Assembly: GCF_030123365.1 (NCBI RefSeq) | Contig: NZ_CP126107.1 | Coordinates: 2,899,501 to 2,963,500, forward strand | Source: Neobacillus sp. SuZ13 | GTDB lineage: Bacteria; Bacillota; Bacilli; Bacillales; Cytobacillaceae | Reading direction: 5' to 3' | DNA length: 64,000 bases | The notes under the pieces: generated by a model | Seen by the model: the letters and a program-made list of their open reading frames with translations, nothing else | Database searches by the model: none | What the model was told of the DNA's origin: nothing | Shown: piece after piece, positions 47,541 to 56,444 of the stretch | Layout: each line of letters opens with the position of its first letter | Numbering within the stretch: the stretch's first letter is position 1 | Program-made: the position numbers and the translations under genes

Positions 47541-47566
47541 AACTAGATTAGTCTGGAGGAAGTAAT

Positions 47567-48466
47567 TTGAAAAAGTACATCTGTTTCGATGTAGGCGGGA
47601 CAAAAGTTAAGTACGGTTTATTATTAGAGAATGGAACTGTTCTCTCAAATGGTAGCTATAATACCCGTCCAATCAACCTGGAACTATTTCTAAAAGACAT
47701 GATAGATACAATTAACATGTACACAAGTAATACTATTGTGAGTGGGATTGCTATTAGTTTACCGGGATTTATTAATCCCCATACGGGGTATTCTGAAGCA
47801 GCAGGTTCTGTAAAGGCATTAAGTAAACAAAATCTAAAAGAATTATTAAAAGCCAAAACTTCCCTTCCGATTGAAATAGAAAACGATGGGAATTGTGCTG
47901 CGTTAGCCGAGAGCATCAGTGGAAATGCAAAAAATTGTACGGATTTTATTTGTATAACATTGGGAACCGGAGTTGGCGGAGGGATTTTCACTAACGGGAA
48001 GCTTTTGCGTGGTCACAGTTTTAGAGGCGGTGAATTTGGGTTTATGAAGAACCGGGCTAAAAGAGGGCAATTTGAATTATGGCATTCGAATGCTTCTACA
48101 TCTGCCTTAATTCATTCCTATAAAAAATTAAAAGGCTTAAGTGAAAACGAAAATATTGATGGAGAAACAGTTTTTTTGGATTCTAATAATAATCATTCGG
48201 TTAGAAAACTAATTGATGATTGGATAAAAAACATAAGTTATGGAATTTATAACCTTACTGTAACCTTAAACCCTCAAAAAGTATTAATTGGCGGGGGAGT
48301 GGCCAATCAACAAGAATTGTTAAGCATGATTAATCATCAACTTGACCGTATTACATGGTGGAAAGTATTCAAGGTACCTGTTGAACTATGTAAATATCAA
48401 AACGATGCTGGAATGATTGGCGCTTTGTACCATTTTTTACAAGAACAAACCCGGCCTTTTAAATAA
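47567..48466 (+). CDS. ROK-family sugar kinase
   Basis: A 299-residue ROK protein. The ATP phosphate loop is FDVGGTKVKYGLL; catalytic Asp lies in IENDGNCAALAE, followed by ITLGTGVGGGIF and GGEFGFM. The CxCGxxGCxE zinc motif of glucokinase-type ROK members is absent, so it belongs to the non-zinc group that includes beta-glucoside kinase and some hexosamine kinases. No DNA-binding domain precedes it, so it is an enzyme and not a repressor. It could supply sugar phosphate for the glycosylation genes around it. Confidence 0.83.
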   Translation: MKKYICFDVGGTKVKYGLLLENGTVLSNGSYNTRPINLELFLKDMIDTINMYTSNTIVSGIAISLPGFINPHTGYSEAAGSVKALSKQNLKELLKAKTSLPIEIENDGNCAALAESISGNAKNCTDFICITLGTGVGGGIFTNGKLLRGHSFRGGEFGFMKNRAKRGQFELWHSNASTSALIHSYKKLKGLSENENIDGETVFLDSNNNHSVRKLIDDWIKNISYGIYNLTVTLNPQKVLIGGGVANQQELLSMINHQLDRITWWKVFKVPVELCKYQNDAGMIGALYHFLQEQTRPFK

Positions 48467-48501
48467 AATAGCTGTTGTAATTGTATATTAATTCAAATAA
48501 A

Positions 48502-48545
48502 AGAAACCCAATCCAAGGAATTTTTTTGGACCGAGTTTCTTTTTA
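48502..48545. terminator. Terminator between converging genes
   Basis: AGAAACCCAATCCAA (48502-48516) pairs with TTGGACCGAGTTTCT (48526-48540), followed by T5. It separates the ROK kinase from the converging glycosyltransferase. Confidence 0.8.
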
Positions 48546-48560
48546 GTTCAGTTTAGCAAT

Positions 48561-49856
48561 TTAACATAAAGATTGAATAATCGGTTCCAATTGATTTTTC
48601 CAGATCCACTTTGGAGAATACCGTTGTTTTGCGATTGTTTTTGCATGAATAACTGAATTGGTATCCATCAATTTGATAATTTTGTCAGCATGTTGAGTAA
48701 GATAAGCTTCTTCTGAAGGACGATAAATCTCACGAGTATTAAATCCAAAATTCTTGGCATCCCATTTCATAAAGTACGCATCCAATTGGCTTCCGAGTTC
48801 ATTTAAAGCCGGCACCTGTTCGTTTAAAACAAGAAAATTCCCTCTACTTGCTGCTTCCAGGACAGTTAAACCAAAAGACTCTGAGTAAGAGGGACATATA
48901 AATAAGTTTGAAAGTGTGAAAAGTTCTAATACACTTTTTCTTGGGAGCCCTTTATTAAATTCTTTTATATCTGATGTGAATAATAAATCTCCATTATTTA
49001 AACCAAAATTTACCCCAATAGAGCGAACAAATTCCTTATAGGCCTCTGGAGAAGTATCTAACTTTGGGAATGTATCACAGAATATTACTTTGACAAACTT
49101 GCTTGTTTTTACTTTTATTGCTCCGCATAGAGCAGCAACTTTATCAAATTTCTTTGCCCTCGTTAAACGACCAGGATAGACAACTAAAATATCCGGAGTC
49201 AGCAAATCAATATATTTTGATAATAGATTTACTTCCTCTGTTACAAAACCTAGTAGGTCAAGACTGTTATTTACTACTTTACAACGATCTTCAGGAACAT
49301 TGTATTGTTTTGCCAAGGCTGAAATACCAGATTGTGTTGGATAAATATACAAAGTATTAGGCATTGGTGTAAATCGGGCAGAGAAAGGCCATTTCGGGTT
49401 TGGGGGGCGTTTAACAGGCGCGGAGTGGGTAAATGCCAGGAATTTAAGGTTAGGCAGTTTCTTCTGAACTTTTCTAATTGCGATGTTATGGTGTAAATGC
49501 CACCCCTGGTAATGAATATCATGCATAAAACAGATATCAATATCTGCTAATTTTTTTACTAAGTCCTCTGCAATCACATCTGCCTCCTTAAAAAAGGTAT
49601 CATGGACCTCACCATCTGACTGAATGTAGTTTTTCCAATGCATTTGTTTCCCTTCAAGATGGTTACATATTTTCACCCATTTAATTCGTTTATCTAGGAA
49701 AATTCCATAAAGTTTATTTAGCGGGCAGATGTCACTTACTAAAATTCTGGTTTCAATATTTGCATCAAGAAGCATTCGAACCTGTTCCGCTACTACATTT
49801 ACCAAGGAATACGAACTATCTAAGCCATTAAACATTGTAAGAAGTGCTATTTTCAT
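48561..49856 (-). CDS. GT4-type glycosyltransferase
   Basis: A 431-residue GT-B-fold retaining glycosyltransferase. The C-terminal donor domain has VVYPGRLTRAKKFDKVAAL and the diagnostic CPSYSESFGLTVLEAASRG with the E-x7-E element. The N-terminal acceptor domain begins MKIALLTMFNGLDSSYSLV and holds FMHDIHYQGWHLHHN. No membrane segment is visible, so it acts in the cytoplasm. It is the only apparently intact gene on the minus strand in this half of the glycosylation region. Acceptor unknown. Confidence 0.85.
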   Translation of the reverse strand: MKIALLTMFNGLDSSYSLVNVVAEQVRMLLDANIETRILVSDICPLNKLYGIFLDKRIKWVKICNHLEGKQMHWKNYIQSDGEVHDTFFKEADVIAEDLVKKLADIDICFMHDIHYQGWHLHHNIAIRKVQKKLPNLKFLAFTHSAPVKRPPNPKWPFSARFTPMPNTLYIYPTQSGISALAKQYNVPEDRCKVVNNSLDLLGFVTEEVNLLSKYIDLLTPDILVVYPGRLTRAKKFDKVAALCGAIKVKTSKFVKVIFCDTFPKLDTSPEAYKEFVRSIGVNFGLNNGDLLFTSDIKEFNKGLPRKSVLELFTLSNLFICPSYSESFGLTVLEAASRGNFLVLNEQVPALNELGSQLDAYFMKWDAKNFGFNTREIYRPSEEAYLTQHADKIIKLMDTNSVIHAKTIAKQRYSPKWIWKNQLEPIIQSLC

Positions 49857-50034
49857 CTCTTAGCTCTCCCTTAATTTTATAGATAATTTTGTTTGATGAA
49901 CGTCTTATCATATGAATAAACCTGGAAATTTGTTCGGTAGAGATTGTTGCGAAAACAGAAAAATATTTCGAGGAACATATTTTATCTATTAACATACTAT
50001 AATGGATGGATTAACGAAAAAGGTGGCTTATTTA

Positions 50035-50964
50035 ATGTTAAATCTACTTCTGATAGGTAAAGATACAAAACATAATACTTTCAATGAGAGCTTTTACCAT
50101 GTTGAGAAAGAATTATCCCAAAAAACAAATTTAGCCATTTGGAGAGATTCTGGACATATACAGGATATTTTAAAGTATATACCTTTTACACCTGATTTTA
50201 TTCTTATTCAAAATGATATTGGGGGCAGTTTGAAACCTGTAGTTTACGGTTTATCAGATATTAGTATTCCTGCTGGGATTTTTATTGAGGATGTACACCG
50301 ATTTATTGAAAAAAGAAGAGAATATATAAATTCCAATAACATTCAATACATTTTTTCTAATTACAAGCGGATTTTCAAAAAAATATATCCTGAATTTAAA
50401 AATCGACTCTGTTGGTTTCCTCACCATATTAATAGTGAAATCTTTAAGGATTATGGTTTACCAAAGGAAATCGATATGTTACTAATGGGGGCTGTAAATG
50501 GCGGTTATCCCTTGAGAGAAAAAATAGTTAAGCAATTTAAAAAAGATCCAAGATTTGTCTATCACCCCCATCCCGGATATCGAAAATATATGGAAGACGA
50601 AAAGGCTAAAATTTTTGTAACTGAAAGATATGCAATGGAAATAAATAGGGCAAAAATCTTTTTTACTTGTGGAACGAGAAGAAAGTTTCCGGTAATGAAA
50701 TATTTTGAAGTTCCGGGATGCAGAACTTTATTGCTTGCTCCACAACTTAAAGACCTTGATGATTTGGGGTTTATTCCTGGTGAACATTATGTTAGTATTA
50801 CGAAACATGATTTTTACGAAAAAGCAGAATATTATTTAGAACACGAGGACGAAAGGAATAGGATTGCGGACCAGGGTTATCAATTTGTCCAAACCCAACA
50901 TACTACTAATAAAAGAGTAGAACAATTAATTGCGAAGATTGAAGAAATTTTAGGCAAACAATAG
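50035..50964 (+). CDS. CgeB-like glycosyltransferase family 1 protein
   Basis: A 309-residue protein with the C-terminal GT-B part seen in CgeB and spore-maturation glycosyltransferases: FVTERYAMEINRAKIFFTCG, then MKYFEVPGCRTLLLAP and the final segment GYQFVQTQHTTNKRVEQL. ATG 50035 follows AAAGGTGG by 7 bases, whereas the upstream ATG 50002 has no ribosome site. CgeB of B. subtilis is needed for the outermost spore layer, which supports a spore-surface reading of this locus without proving it. Confidence 0.78.
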   Translation: MLNLLLIGKDTKHNTFNESFYHVEKELSQKTNLAIWRDSGHIQDILKYIPFTPDFILIQNDIGGSLKPVVYGLSDISIPAGIFIEDVHRFIEKRREYINSNNIQYIFSNYKRIFKKIYPEFKNRLCWFPHHINSEIFKDYGLPKEIDMLLMGAVNGGYPLREKIVKQFKKDPRFVYHPHPGYRKYMEDEKAKIFVTERYAMEINRAKIFFTCGTRRKFPVMKYFEVPGCRTLLLAPQLKDLDDLGFIPGEHYVSITKHDFYEKAEYYLEHEDERNRIADQGYQFVQTQHTTNKRVEQLIAKIEEILGKQ

Positions 50965-51108
50965 AATGTCCATAACTAACAAACAAGTAATACCCAAAAA
51001 ATATGAATCATCAATGATAAGGGAATTTCCCTTTTTTATTAATAAATTTGGAAAAAGGTCGATTGTTTCTCCCTTTATCCTTTCATTTATTATATGAGGT
51101 GAATGATC

Positions 51109-52455
51109 ATGAATGAAAATGATTCAAAAGTAAATTCACTCCAGAATGGAAATGTAACAAGAGAGCAGACCCTTAAAAAGGAATATAAGTACTTTACTAA
51201 AAAACCAAAAAGCAAAATTTGTTTTGCCATCCTTGTTCATAATAATCGTGAGCTTATTAAGGAACTAATCAATAATGTCCGATTTTTTTGTCCGAATAGC
51301 ACATTCGTTTTATTTAATGGAGGGGGAGATCCATCCCTATGCGATGATTTAGGTGTACCTGCGTGTCCATCCAGTAGAAAATTAAAGTATGGATACACAA
51401 CTATATATTTTCTTGAGACAATGGAATGGATTGAGGAACTGGGAATAGATTATGAATATTTTATTAATATAGATTCCGATGCTTTATTTATTAAGGACGG
51501 ATATGAGAACATCATATCCGAACAAATGAGAGATGCAGATTACATGGCCGTTAGACTAAGGATACCTGGACATAATTGGTTTATTGGAAAACAACTAAGA
51601 AAAGATATTGATAGATGGAAAGAATTATTCAGGCTTGATCCGTATTATGGTGTATTTAATGTTGGTCAAGTGATGAAAAGATCATTGGTTAAGGCAATTC
51701 TGGAACCGAGTAAAAAGGAAAAATACAAAAATGCTCTGTTAGAAACGATATCTTTTGGTTCTGACGAAATATTTTTTGTCAATATCGCACACGAATTAGG
51801 GTTTAAAATGAAAAAATATCCATACGTAAGTGACACGGATCTCATACGGTATCGTCCACATTTTAAACTGGATGAAATAATAGACTGTTTAAATAGCAAG
51901 AAGTTTAGTGGGTTGTGCCATCCAATTCATCGCCTTAAGAACGATCAATCACGAAGGTTGATTAAACAGCTGGCTTATAAATGCATGATTGAACAATATC
52001 GTGACGAGATTTACCCTTGGTATGAAAAAGATGAGTCAAATTTTGCGCCTTCGCTGCCCATTAGAAGTAAATTTGGCAATAAAGAACTAATTGTACGGTC
52101 AGGTAATACGTTAACCCACTATTGGGAAAATAGAGTAACAAAAAGATGGAATAGAACGATAACATTTGCTGAAGGGGTAAAGGATATTCCCATTTTTCAT
52201 GGGAATCGCTCTGGGAATTTTGAGGCAGCATGCAAGTTAGAAAGGGGCGGTATTGGATTTTGGTGGCGAGAGAATGAAAAACGAGGATATCCATGGCATG
52301 GCCCAATACTAATTACTCAGGAAGATGTCGAACCTATCCTGCTTGATCAGTTGGAGGACGGCAGGACAATTCTGGTTTGTCAATCGGGAGACAAACTAAC
52401 ATATTGGGCTTGTTCCGTAGAAGGAGAATGGATAAAAGAACCGCATCTATCATAA
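51109..52455 (+). CDS. GT-A-like glycosyltransferase fused to a lectin-like propeller segment
   Basis: The 448-residue protein starts at ATG 51109, 7 bases after GAGGTGA. Residues about 35-300 look like a GT-A domain (CFAILVHNNRELIKELI, DxD metal site YFINIDSDALFI). Residues about 325-448 contain repeated blades such as ELIVRSGNTLTHYWEN, then GGIGFWWREN and LTYWACSVEGEW, which resemble PLL/tectonin-type sugar-binding propeller repeats. A catalytic domain coupled to a sugar-binding one suggests processive or substrate-anchored glycosylation. The fold assignment of the second half is tentative. Confidence 0.65.
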   Translation: MNENDSKVNSLQNGNVTREQTLKKEYKYFTKKPKSKICFAILVHNNRELIKELINNVRFFCPNSTFVLFNGGGDPSLCDDLGVPACPSSRKLKYGYTTIYFLETMEWIEELGIDYEYFINIDSDALFIKDGYENIISEQMRDADYMAVRLRIPGHNWFIGKQLRKDIDRWKELFRLDPYYGVFNVGQVMKRSLVKAILEPSKKEKYKNALLETISFGSDEIFFVNIAHELGFKMKKYPYVSDTDLIRYRPHFKLDEIIDCLNSKKFSGLCHPIHRLKNDQSRRLIKQLAYKCMIEQYRDEIYPWYEKDESNFAPSLPIRSKFGNKELIVRSGNTLTHYWENRVTKRWNRTITFAEGVKDIPIFHGNRSGNFEAACKLERGGIGFWWRENEKRGYPWHGPILITQEDVEPILLDQLEDGRTILVCQSGDKLTYWACSVEGEWIKEPHLS

Positions 52456-52556
52456 ATACATTTTCTCAAAAACCGAAATACGTTATCCAAATCTTTTCAT
52501 TTGTGATGTATAAAATAATATAATTGCAGTGTACTTGTTAAGGGAGGTATAAAAAA

Positions 52557-53204
52557 GTGAAGGTTTTGTTATTTACACCATCGTATAAACGTCCCTACAT
52601 GATTCGTCAAAGTATACTTAATATGAAAAACCAGTCGTATACAAATTTTACTCATTCAATCAGCATTATGTTTGATAATGAATCCGAAGTTAAAGATTAT
52701 GAAATTATATTTGATGATATCCTTGACGATCGATTTAAAATTCAGTACAAGAAAAATTCAAGGACCCATACAAATGCAATGACGACAATATCACAATGTC
52801 CAGAACCATATGATCTATATATTAAAATTGATGACGATGATATTTATAAAAAGGATTATGTGAAAACTGTAGTTGAATATTTTGAGACACATCAATGTGA
52901 TATATTAAGCTCAAAAATAAGTTATCAACTGAATAACTACCATTTAGCAAAAGGTGATTACAAAAGTCTGGGTGGTCATTTTCCAAATAATAACTATCGA
53001 ATGCCTATGACATTTGCATTTAGTCAAAAAGCATACCAAATTTTACTTACTATTAAAGATAATAATAATTACGAGGATTTGCAGTGGAGGACTGCCTGGA
53101 GCAAGTATGGATTAAAAGACGATAATGTTGATAATTCAAGTAATATCATTTGGCATATTCATGGTAAAAATACATCAGTAAGTAGTTGGTTCCGCCCTAA
53201 TTAA
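52557..53204 (+). CDS. GT2-type glycosyltransferase
   Basis: A 215-residue GT-A protein (KVLLFTPSYKRPYMIRQSIL at the start; metal site LYIKIDDDDIY at about residues 90-100). The GTG 52557 start follows AGGGAGGTA. It is short but complete for a single-domain enzyme. It is the last of three plus-strand glycosyltransferase genes with gaps of about 100-145 bases, probably one transcript. Donor and acceptor cannot be inferred. Confidence 0.82.
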   Translation: MKVLLFTPSYKRPYMIRQSILNMKNQSYTNFTHSISIMFDNESEVKDYEIIFDDILDDRFKIQYKKNSRTHTNAMTTISQCPEPYDLYIKIDDDDIYKKDYVKTVVEYFETHQCDILSSKISYQLNNYHLAKGDYKSLGGHFPNNNYRMPMTFAFSQKAYQILLTIKDNNNYEDLQWRTAWSKYGLKDDNVDNSSNIIWHIHGKNTSVSSWFRPN

Positions 53205-53365
53205 GATTCTTTTCAACACATAAAGATCCTTGTAAAAAAGAATATGGTTTTTCGAATTGCCTGAAGAATTACCTGAAATGGATTAGAACTTCTATTTTTA
53301 GATTGATATACCACTTCCCCTAAGATTTACAATCTTTAATAGCTTCATATGAACAAAATGATACC

Positions 53366-53412
53366 TCCCCGGCACGCCCGCGGAAAGCGAAGTGCCTGGA
53401 GCGCCAATCAAC
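53366..53412. repeat. GC-rich repeat resembling a dispersed Bacillaceae element
   Basis: The segment contains CACGCCCGCGGAAAGCGAAG and TGCCTGGAGCGCCAATCAAC, a pattern I recall as recurring in intergenic DNA of many Bacillaceae. It is a sharp GC-rich island in A/T-rich DNA and marks the start of a degenerate stretch. Its mobility and origin are not shown by the sequence. Confidence 0.5.
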
Positions 53413-53494
53413 AGACATATTGAAAAGTATTTATATTAAATAATATTATATCAAATTAACGCGGTGAAATGTTAAAGGAAATAGGTGAAATAAA

Positions 53495-53540
53495 AGGCTA
53501 TCGAAAGTTTTTCGACAGCCTGACCGCCTTAAAGGCGGTG
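53495..53540. terminator. Tandem hairpins, terminator-like
   Basis: GGCTATCGAAAG/TTTTCGACAGCC at about 53496-53521 and ACCGCCTT/AAAGGCGGT at about 53523-53540 are adjacent hairpins. Neither has a clean T run; the first could end minus-strand transcripts. Confidence 0.45.
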
Positions 53541-53555
53541 ACGGTAATATTCAAG

Positions 53556-53699
53556 TTAGTTTTTGCTTATTCTATTCAAATCTGATTTAGGGTCAATCAC
53601 TAAAATTTTATCTTCTATTTTTATTAAATCTTCGTAAAGCATTTTTGAGTAAGTACTCATACCAACAGGTATTGAATTTTTGCTTTCTTTATTCGCCAT
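53556..53699 (-). CDS. Possible small protein (47 residues), unknown
   Basis: ATG at 53699 opens a 47-residue frame (MANKESKNSIPVGMSTYSKM and so on, ending in SDLNRISKN) with AAGGAAA close before the start. The composition is protein-like. I do not recognise it; it might be a fragment of a larger gene. Confidence 0.35.
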   Translation of the reverse strand: MANKESKNSIPVGMSTYSKMLYEDLIKIEDKILVIDPKSDLNRISKN

Positions 53700-53838
53700 T
53701 TTCCTTATATACTCTTAGCTTTTTCATGGTATCCATCAACTGGCTACACAATTTTTAAAAAGTGTACCGTACACTTTTTAGGATATTTAAAGTACTTCTA
53801 CATCAGCTGGATTATCCCAGTCGCAAGCTTCTGACTCG

Positions 53839-54040
53839 TTAATCAAAAAATTCAACATCGAATTTGTCTTCAATAGCCCATCTGAGATCGGCAATAAAGC
53901 TAGATAAGGTAGCTTCGTTGTCAACATACTCAAATTCAAAACGCTCGTCTGGCAGCATAGTGTCTGCACACTCTTCGTGAATAAATTCCAATATATAAAA
54001 ATCAGTTTCAGATTCAATATTATTATATATATTTTTCGCT
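53839..54040 (-). pseudogene. Fragment of an acidic protein, unknown
   Basis: Minus-strand frame without a start reading TDFYILEFIHEECADTM, FEFEYVDNEATLSSFIADLR and ending DVEFFD at 53839. It is coding-like and strongly acidic, but family unknown. It overlaps the end of the LysR remnant in another frame. Confidence 0.4.
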
Positions 54041-54041
54041 A

Positions 54042-54268
54042 TCAGATTAAGCTGGGATTCTCTGATAATAGTTGTTGAGAAATATCTATAAATCTCTTAA
54101 TTACAGGATTTGAGAAAGGATCTTCCTTATACATTAAATAAGTCTCTCTTTAGCTTATCAACTTGCGGAAAGGGAATTTCAACCAAAGCCCTGTCTTTCA
54201 ATTCTTTCTGGACTGCGGACTTTGGCAAGAAGGAAATTCCCAGCTTTCGCATGGTCATCCTTAAAGGA
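54042..54268 (-). pseudogene. LysR-family regulator, C-terminal remnant
   Basis: The minus strand encodes MTMRKLGISFLPKSAVQKEL, VEIPFPQVDKLKRDLF and NPVIKRFIDISQQLL, the last part of a LysR substrate-binding domain. The DNA-binding N-terminus is absent, although short scraps occur up to about 54345. Confidence 0.62.
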
Positions 54269-54411
54269 GGATTCTTAATGTCTGAGAAGTGTCAGTATCT
54301 CCATGAATACAGGGCTTAATGAATTATATGGATTAGGTGAAGCGAATGCATAACGGCACTAACTGGTAAATAACCCTAAACGATGCCTGACACTCTAACG
54401 ATAATACCTTA

Positions 54412-54460
54412 ACGAAAATGGAAGTCTTCTTCGCAATCGGAGAGACTTCCATTTTGCGTT
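54412..54460. other. Long inverted repeat, function unknown
   Basis: AAAATGGAAGTCT and AGACTTCCATTTT (about 54415-54427 and 54444-54456) form a 13-pair stem without a T run after it. It may be a leftover terminator core or end of a mobile element. Confidence 0.45.
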
Positions 54461-54625
54461 AGGTGGTTAAGAGTAGAGGTGAGATATGAAAGTTTACCAT
54501 CGGTACCGATTTTCAAAGAATTTAAATTGAAATTTTCGAATATAGTAAAACAGTTCTTGAAACGACTTTATTCATTTTGTCGAAAATGTAGTTTGAGTTA
54601 ACACTAAAATTATGATGTGAACCAA

Positions 54626-54655
54626 AAAACTCACCAACAGGATGAGTTTTTATTT
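54626..54655 (+). terminator. Rho-independent terminator
   Basis: AAAACTCA (54626-54633) pairs with TGAGTTTT (54643-54650), followed by TATTTTATT. It insulates the following peptidase operon. Confidence 0.7.
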
Positions 54656-54662
54656 TATTAGC

Positions 54663-54674
54663 CGTACATGTACG
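54663..54674. promoter_or_regulatory. Perfect 12-base palindrome CGTACATGTACG, possible operator
   Basis: The palindrome lies 292 bases before the first M20 gene, just after a terminator, where a promoter region is expected. No regulator gene for it is adjacent other than the LysR remnant. Confidence 0.3.
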
Positions 54675-54954
54675 AATTACATAGTAATAAGGATGAACTA
54701 ACTAGTGCATCCTTACTCTTTGGCATTAGTAGTGAAGGTAATAATAGGAAAAAGAGTGTTAAGTATCTTCACAGAGTAGTTTACAGAATATTTAAAATTA
54801 TTTAAATTTGAATAAGCTATTAAAAAAATACAGAGGAGGTGAAGAGAGCTTAATGGATAAAATCTGAAGTTGCTAAACCAATACCATTACCTTAACCAAT
54901 CAGATGAATCTTCGGAAAGGAATTTTTGACTTAGAAAATGAAGGAGATGAAAAG

Positions 54955-56391
54955 ATGACCAAATTCATTGAAAAAGTGAAAGTAAATAATGTGGTAACAG
55001 GTTGGGTAGATGATCATGCAGAGGAATTAATAGATTGGTCGACAAAAATTTGGAATTACGCTGAACTTGGACTCCAAGAATATCAATCCTCTAAATTGTT
55101 AGCGAAAAAACTAGAAAAAGAGGGATTTTCCATTGAAATGGGTGTCGCAGGTATGCCAACCGCATTCGTTGCGACGTGGGGGAAAGGAAAGCCTGTCATT
55201 GGGATATTAGGTGAATATGATGCATTACCAGGTCTTTCTCAAAAACTAGCAGCAACTAAAGAGCCTATTATTCCAGAAGGAAGTGGGCATGGATGTGGAC
55301 ATAATATTTATGGAGTAGCTGCGGCTGGAGGTGCAATTGCGGCAAAGAAATGGATGGAGAAAGAAGGAATTCCTGGAACCATTAAATTCTATGGCTGTCC
55401 TGCGGAAGAAACCCTAGTTGGAAAGGTTTTTATGGCAAGGGATCATGTTTTTGACGATGCGGATGTTAGTATAACATGGCACCCAAATTCATTAAATTCA
55501 TTATGGGCAAGCCGCTCTTTAGCGATGAATTCGGTCAAATTTAATTTTTATGGGAAATCGTCTCATGCAGCTGCCAATCCAGAAGCTGGGAACAGTGCTC
55601 TTAAGGCTGTTCAACTAATGGACATTGGCGTCAATTTTTTACGTGAGCATTTAATCGATCCAATACGGATTCATTCAACAATCACAAATGGTGGAGGTGC
55701 ACCTAATGTCGTTCCAGACAAGGCTCAGATTTGGTATTACATACGAGCACCACACCGCTCAGAAGTGGTCGAAACCTATGAGAAATTGATCAATATTGCC
55801 AAAGGCGCCGCCTTAATGACTGGAACGGATTATACGATTGATTTTATTACAGGATGTTACGATATGCTCCCGAATAAAGTTCTAGGACAAGTTTTACTGA
55901 ATAACCTGAAAAAAGTGGGAGCCCCATCCTTTGATGAACACGATATGAAATTAGCAAAGGAACTGACCGATTCCTTTGATCAAGGAATGAAGGAAGTAGT
56001 TGTAAAAACATCGGGTGCCCCTAATAATCTACTGGACAAAATTATGCATGATGAGGTGATCGAACCTTACGATGAAGGAAAATGTATGTCAGGTTCTACA
56101 GATGTCGGGGATGTATCTTGGAACATCCCGACCGCACAATTTACAACGGCATGTGCCCCAATTGGGACACCAGGGCATTCTTGGCAAAATGTTGTCGCCG
56201 TAGGATCGACCATTGGCCAAAAAGGAATGATAACAGCCGCTAAGGTGATAGGTCTAAGTGTTGTGGAATTAATAGAGAATCCTAGTTTGGTCGCCCAGGC
56301 ACAAGATGAATTCAAGAACGAAATAAAACAAAAAGGGGGCTATGTGTCTCCATTACCAGACGGGCTCAAGCCACCTGTCCCATCTATTTAG
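54955..56391 (+). CDS. M20-family amidohydrolase, AbgB-like
   Basis: A 478-residue metal-dependent amidohydrolase similar to subunit B of p-aminobenzoyl-glutamate hydrolase. Metal and catalytic residues lie in ILGEYDALPG, GSGHGCGHNIYG and CPAEETLVGK, and DVSITWHPNS fits the AbgB-type subgroup. The dimerisation domain contains GKSSHAAANPEAGNSALKA. ATG 54955 is preferred, 8 bases after AAGGAGATG; ATG 54904 has no ribosome site. The nearby peptide transporter and two other M20 genes suggest hydrolysis of imported N-acyl amino acids or aminobenzoyl-glutamate-like compounds. Confidence 0.85.
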   Translation: MTKFIEKVKVNNVVTGWVDDHAEELIDWSTKIWNYAELGLQEYQSSKLLAKKLEKEGFSIEMGVAGMPTAFVATWGKGKPVIGILGEYDALPGLSQKLAATKEPIIPEGSGHGCGHNIYGVAAAGGAIAAKKWMEKEGIPGTIKFYGCPAEETLVGKVFMARDHVFDDADVSITWHPNSLNSLWASRSLAMNSVKFNFYGKSSHAAANPEAGNSALKAVQLMDIGVNFLREHLIDPIRIHSTITNGGGAPNVVPDKAQIWYYIRAPHRSEVVETYEKLINIAKGAALMTGTDYTIDFITGCYDMLPNKVLGQVLLNNLKKVGAPSFDEHDMKLAKELTDSFDQGMKEVVVKTSGAPNNLLDKIMHDEVIEPYDEGKCMSGSTDVGDVSWNIPTAQFTTACAPIGTPGHSWQNVVAVGSTIGQKGMITAAKVIGLSVVELIENPSLVAQAQDEFKNEIKQKGGYVSPLPDGLKPPVPSI

Positions 56392-56444
56392 AAATCTTGA
56401 TTTTATAAAAAATAATTCTACTAGTTCCCGAAAGGAGATTTACT

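Noticed and set aside
53787..54017. 76-codon minus-strand frame (MNLKLIFIYWNLF…)
   Set aside because: The neighbouring frame gives a more protein-like acidic chain over the same bases, so this is a shadow of a degraded gene.
53210..54900. Prophage or insertion sequence in the gene-poor stretch
   Set aside because: No integrase, transposase, terminal repeats or att-like duplication was found; only remnants are present.
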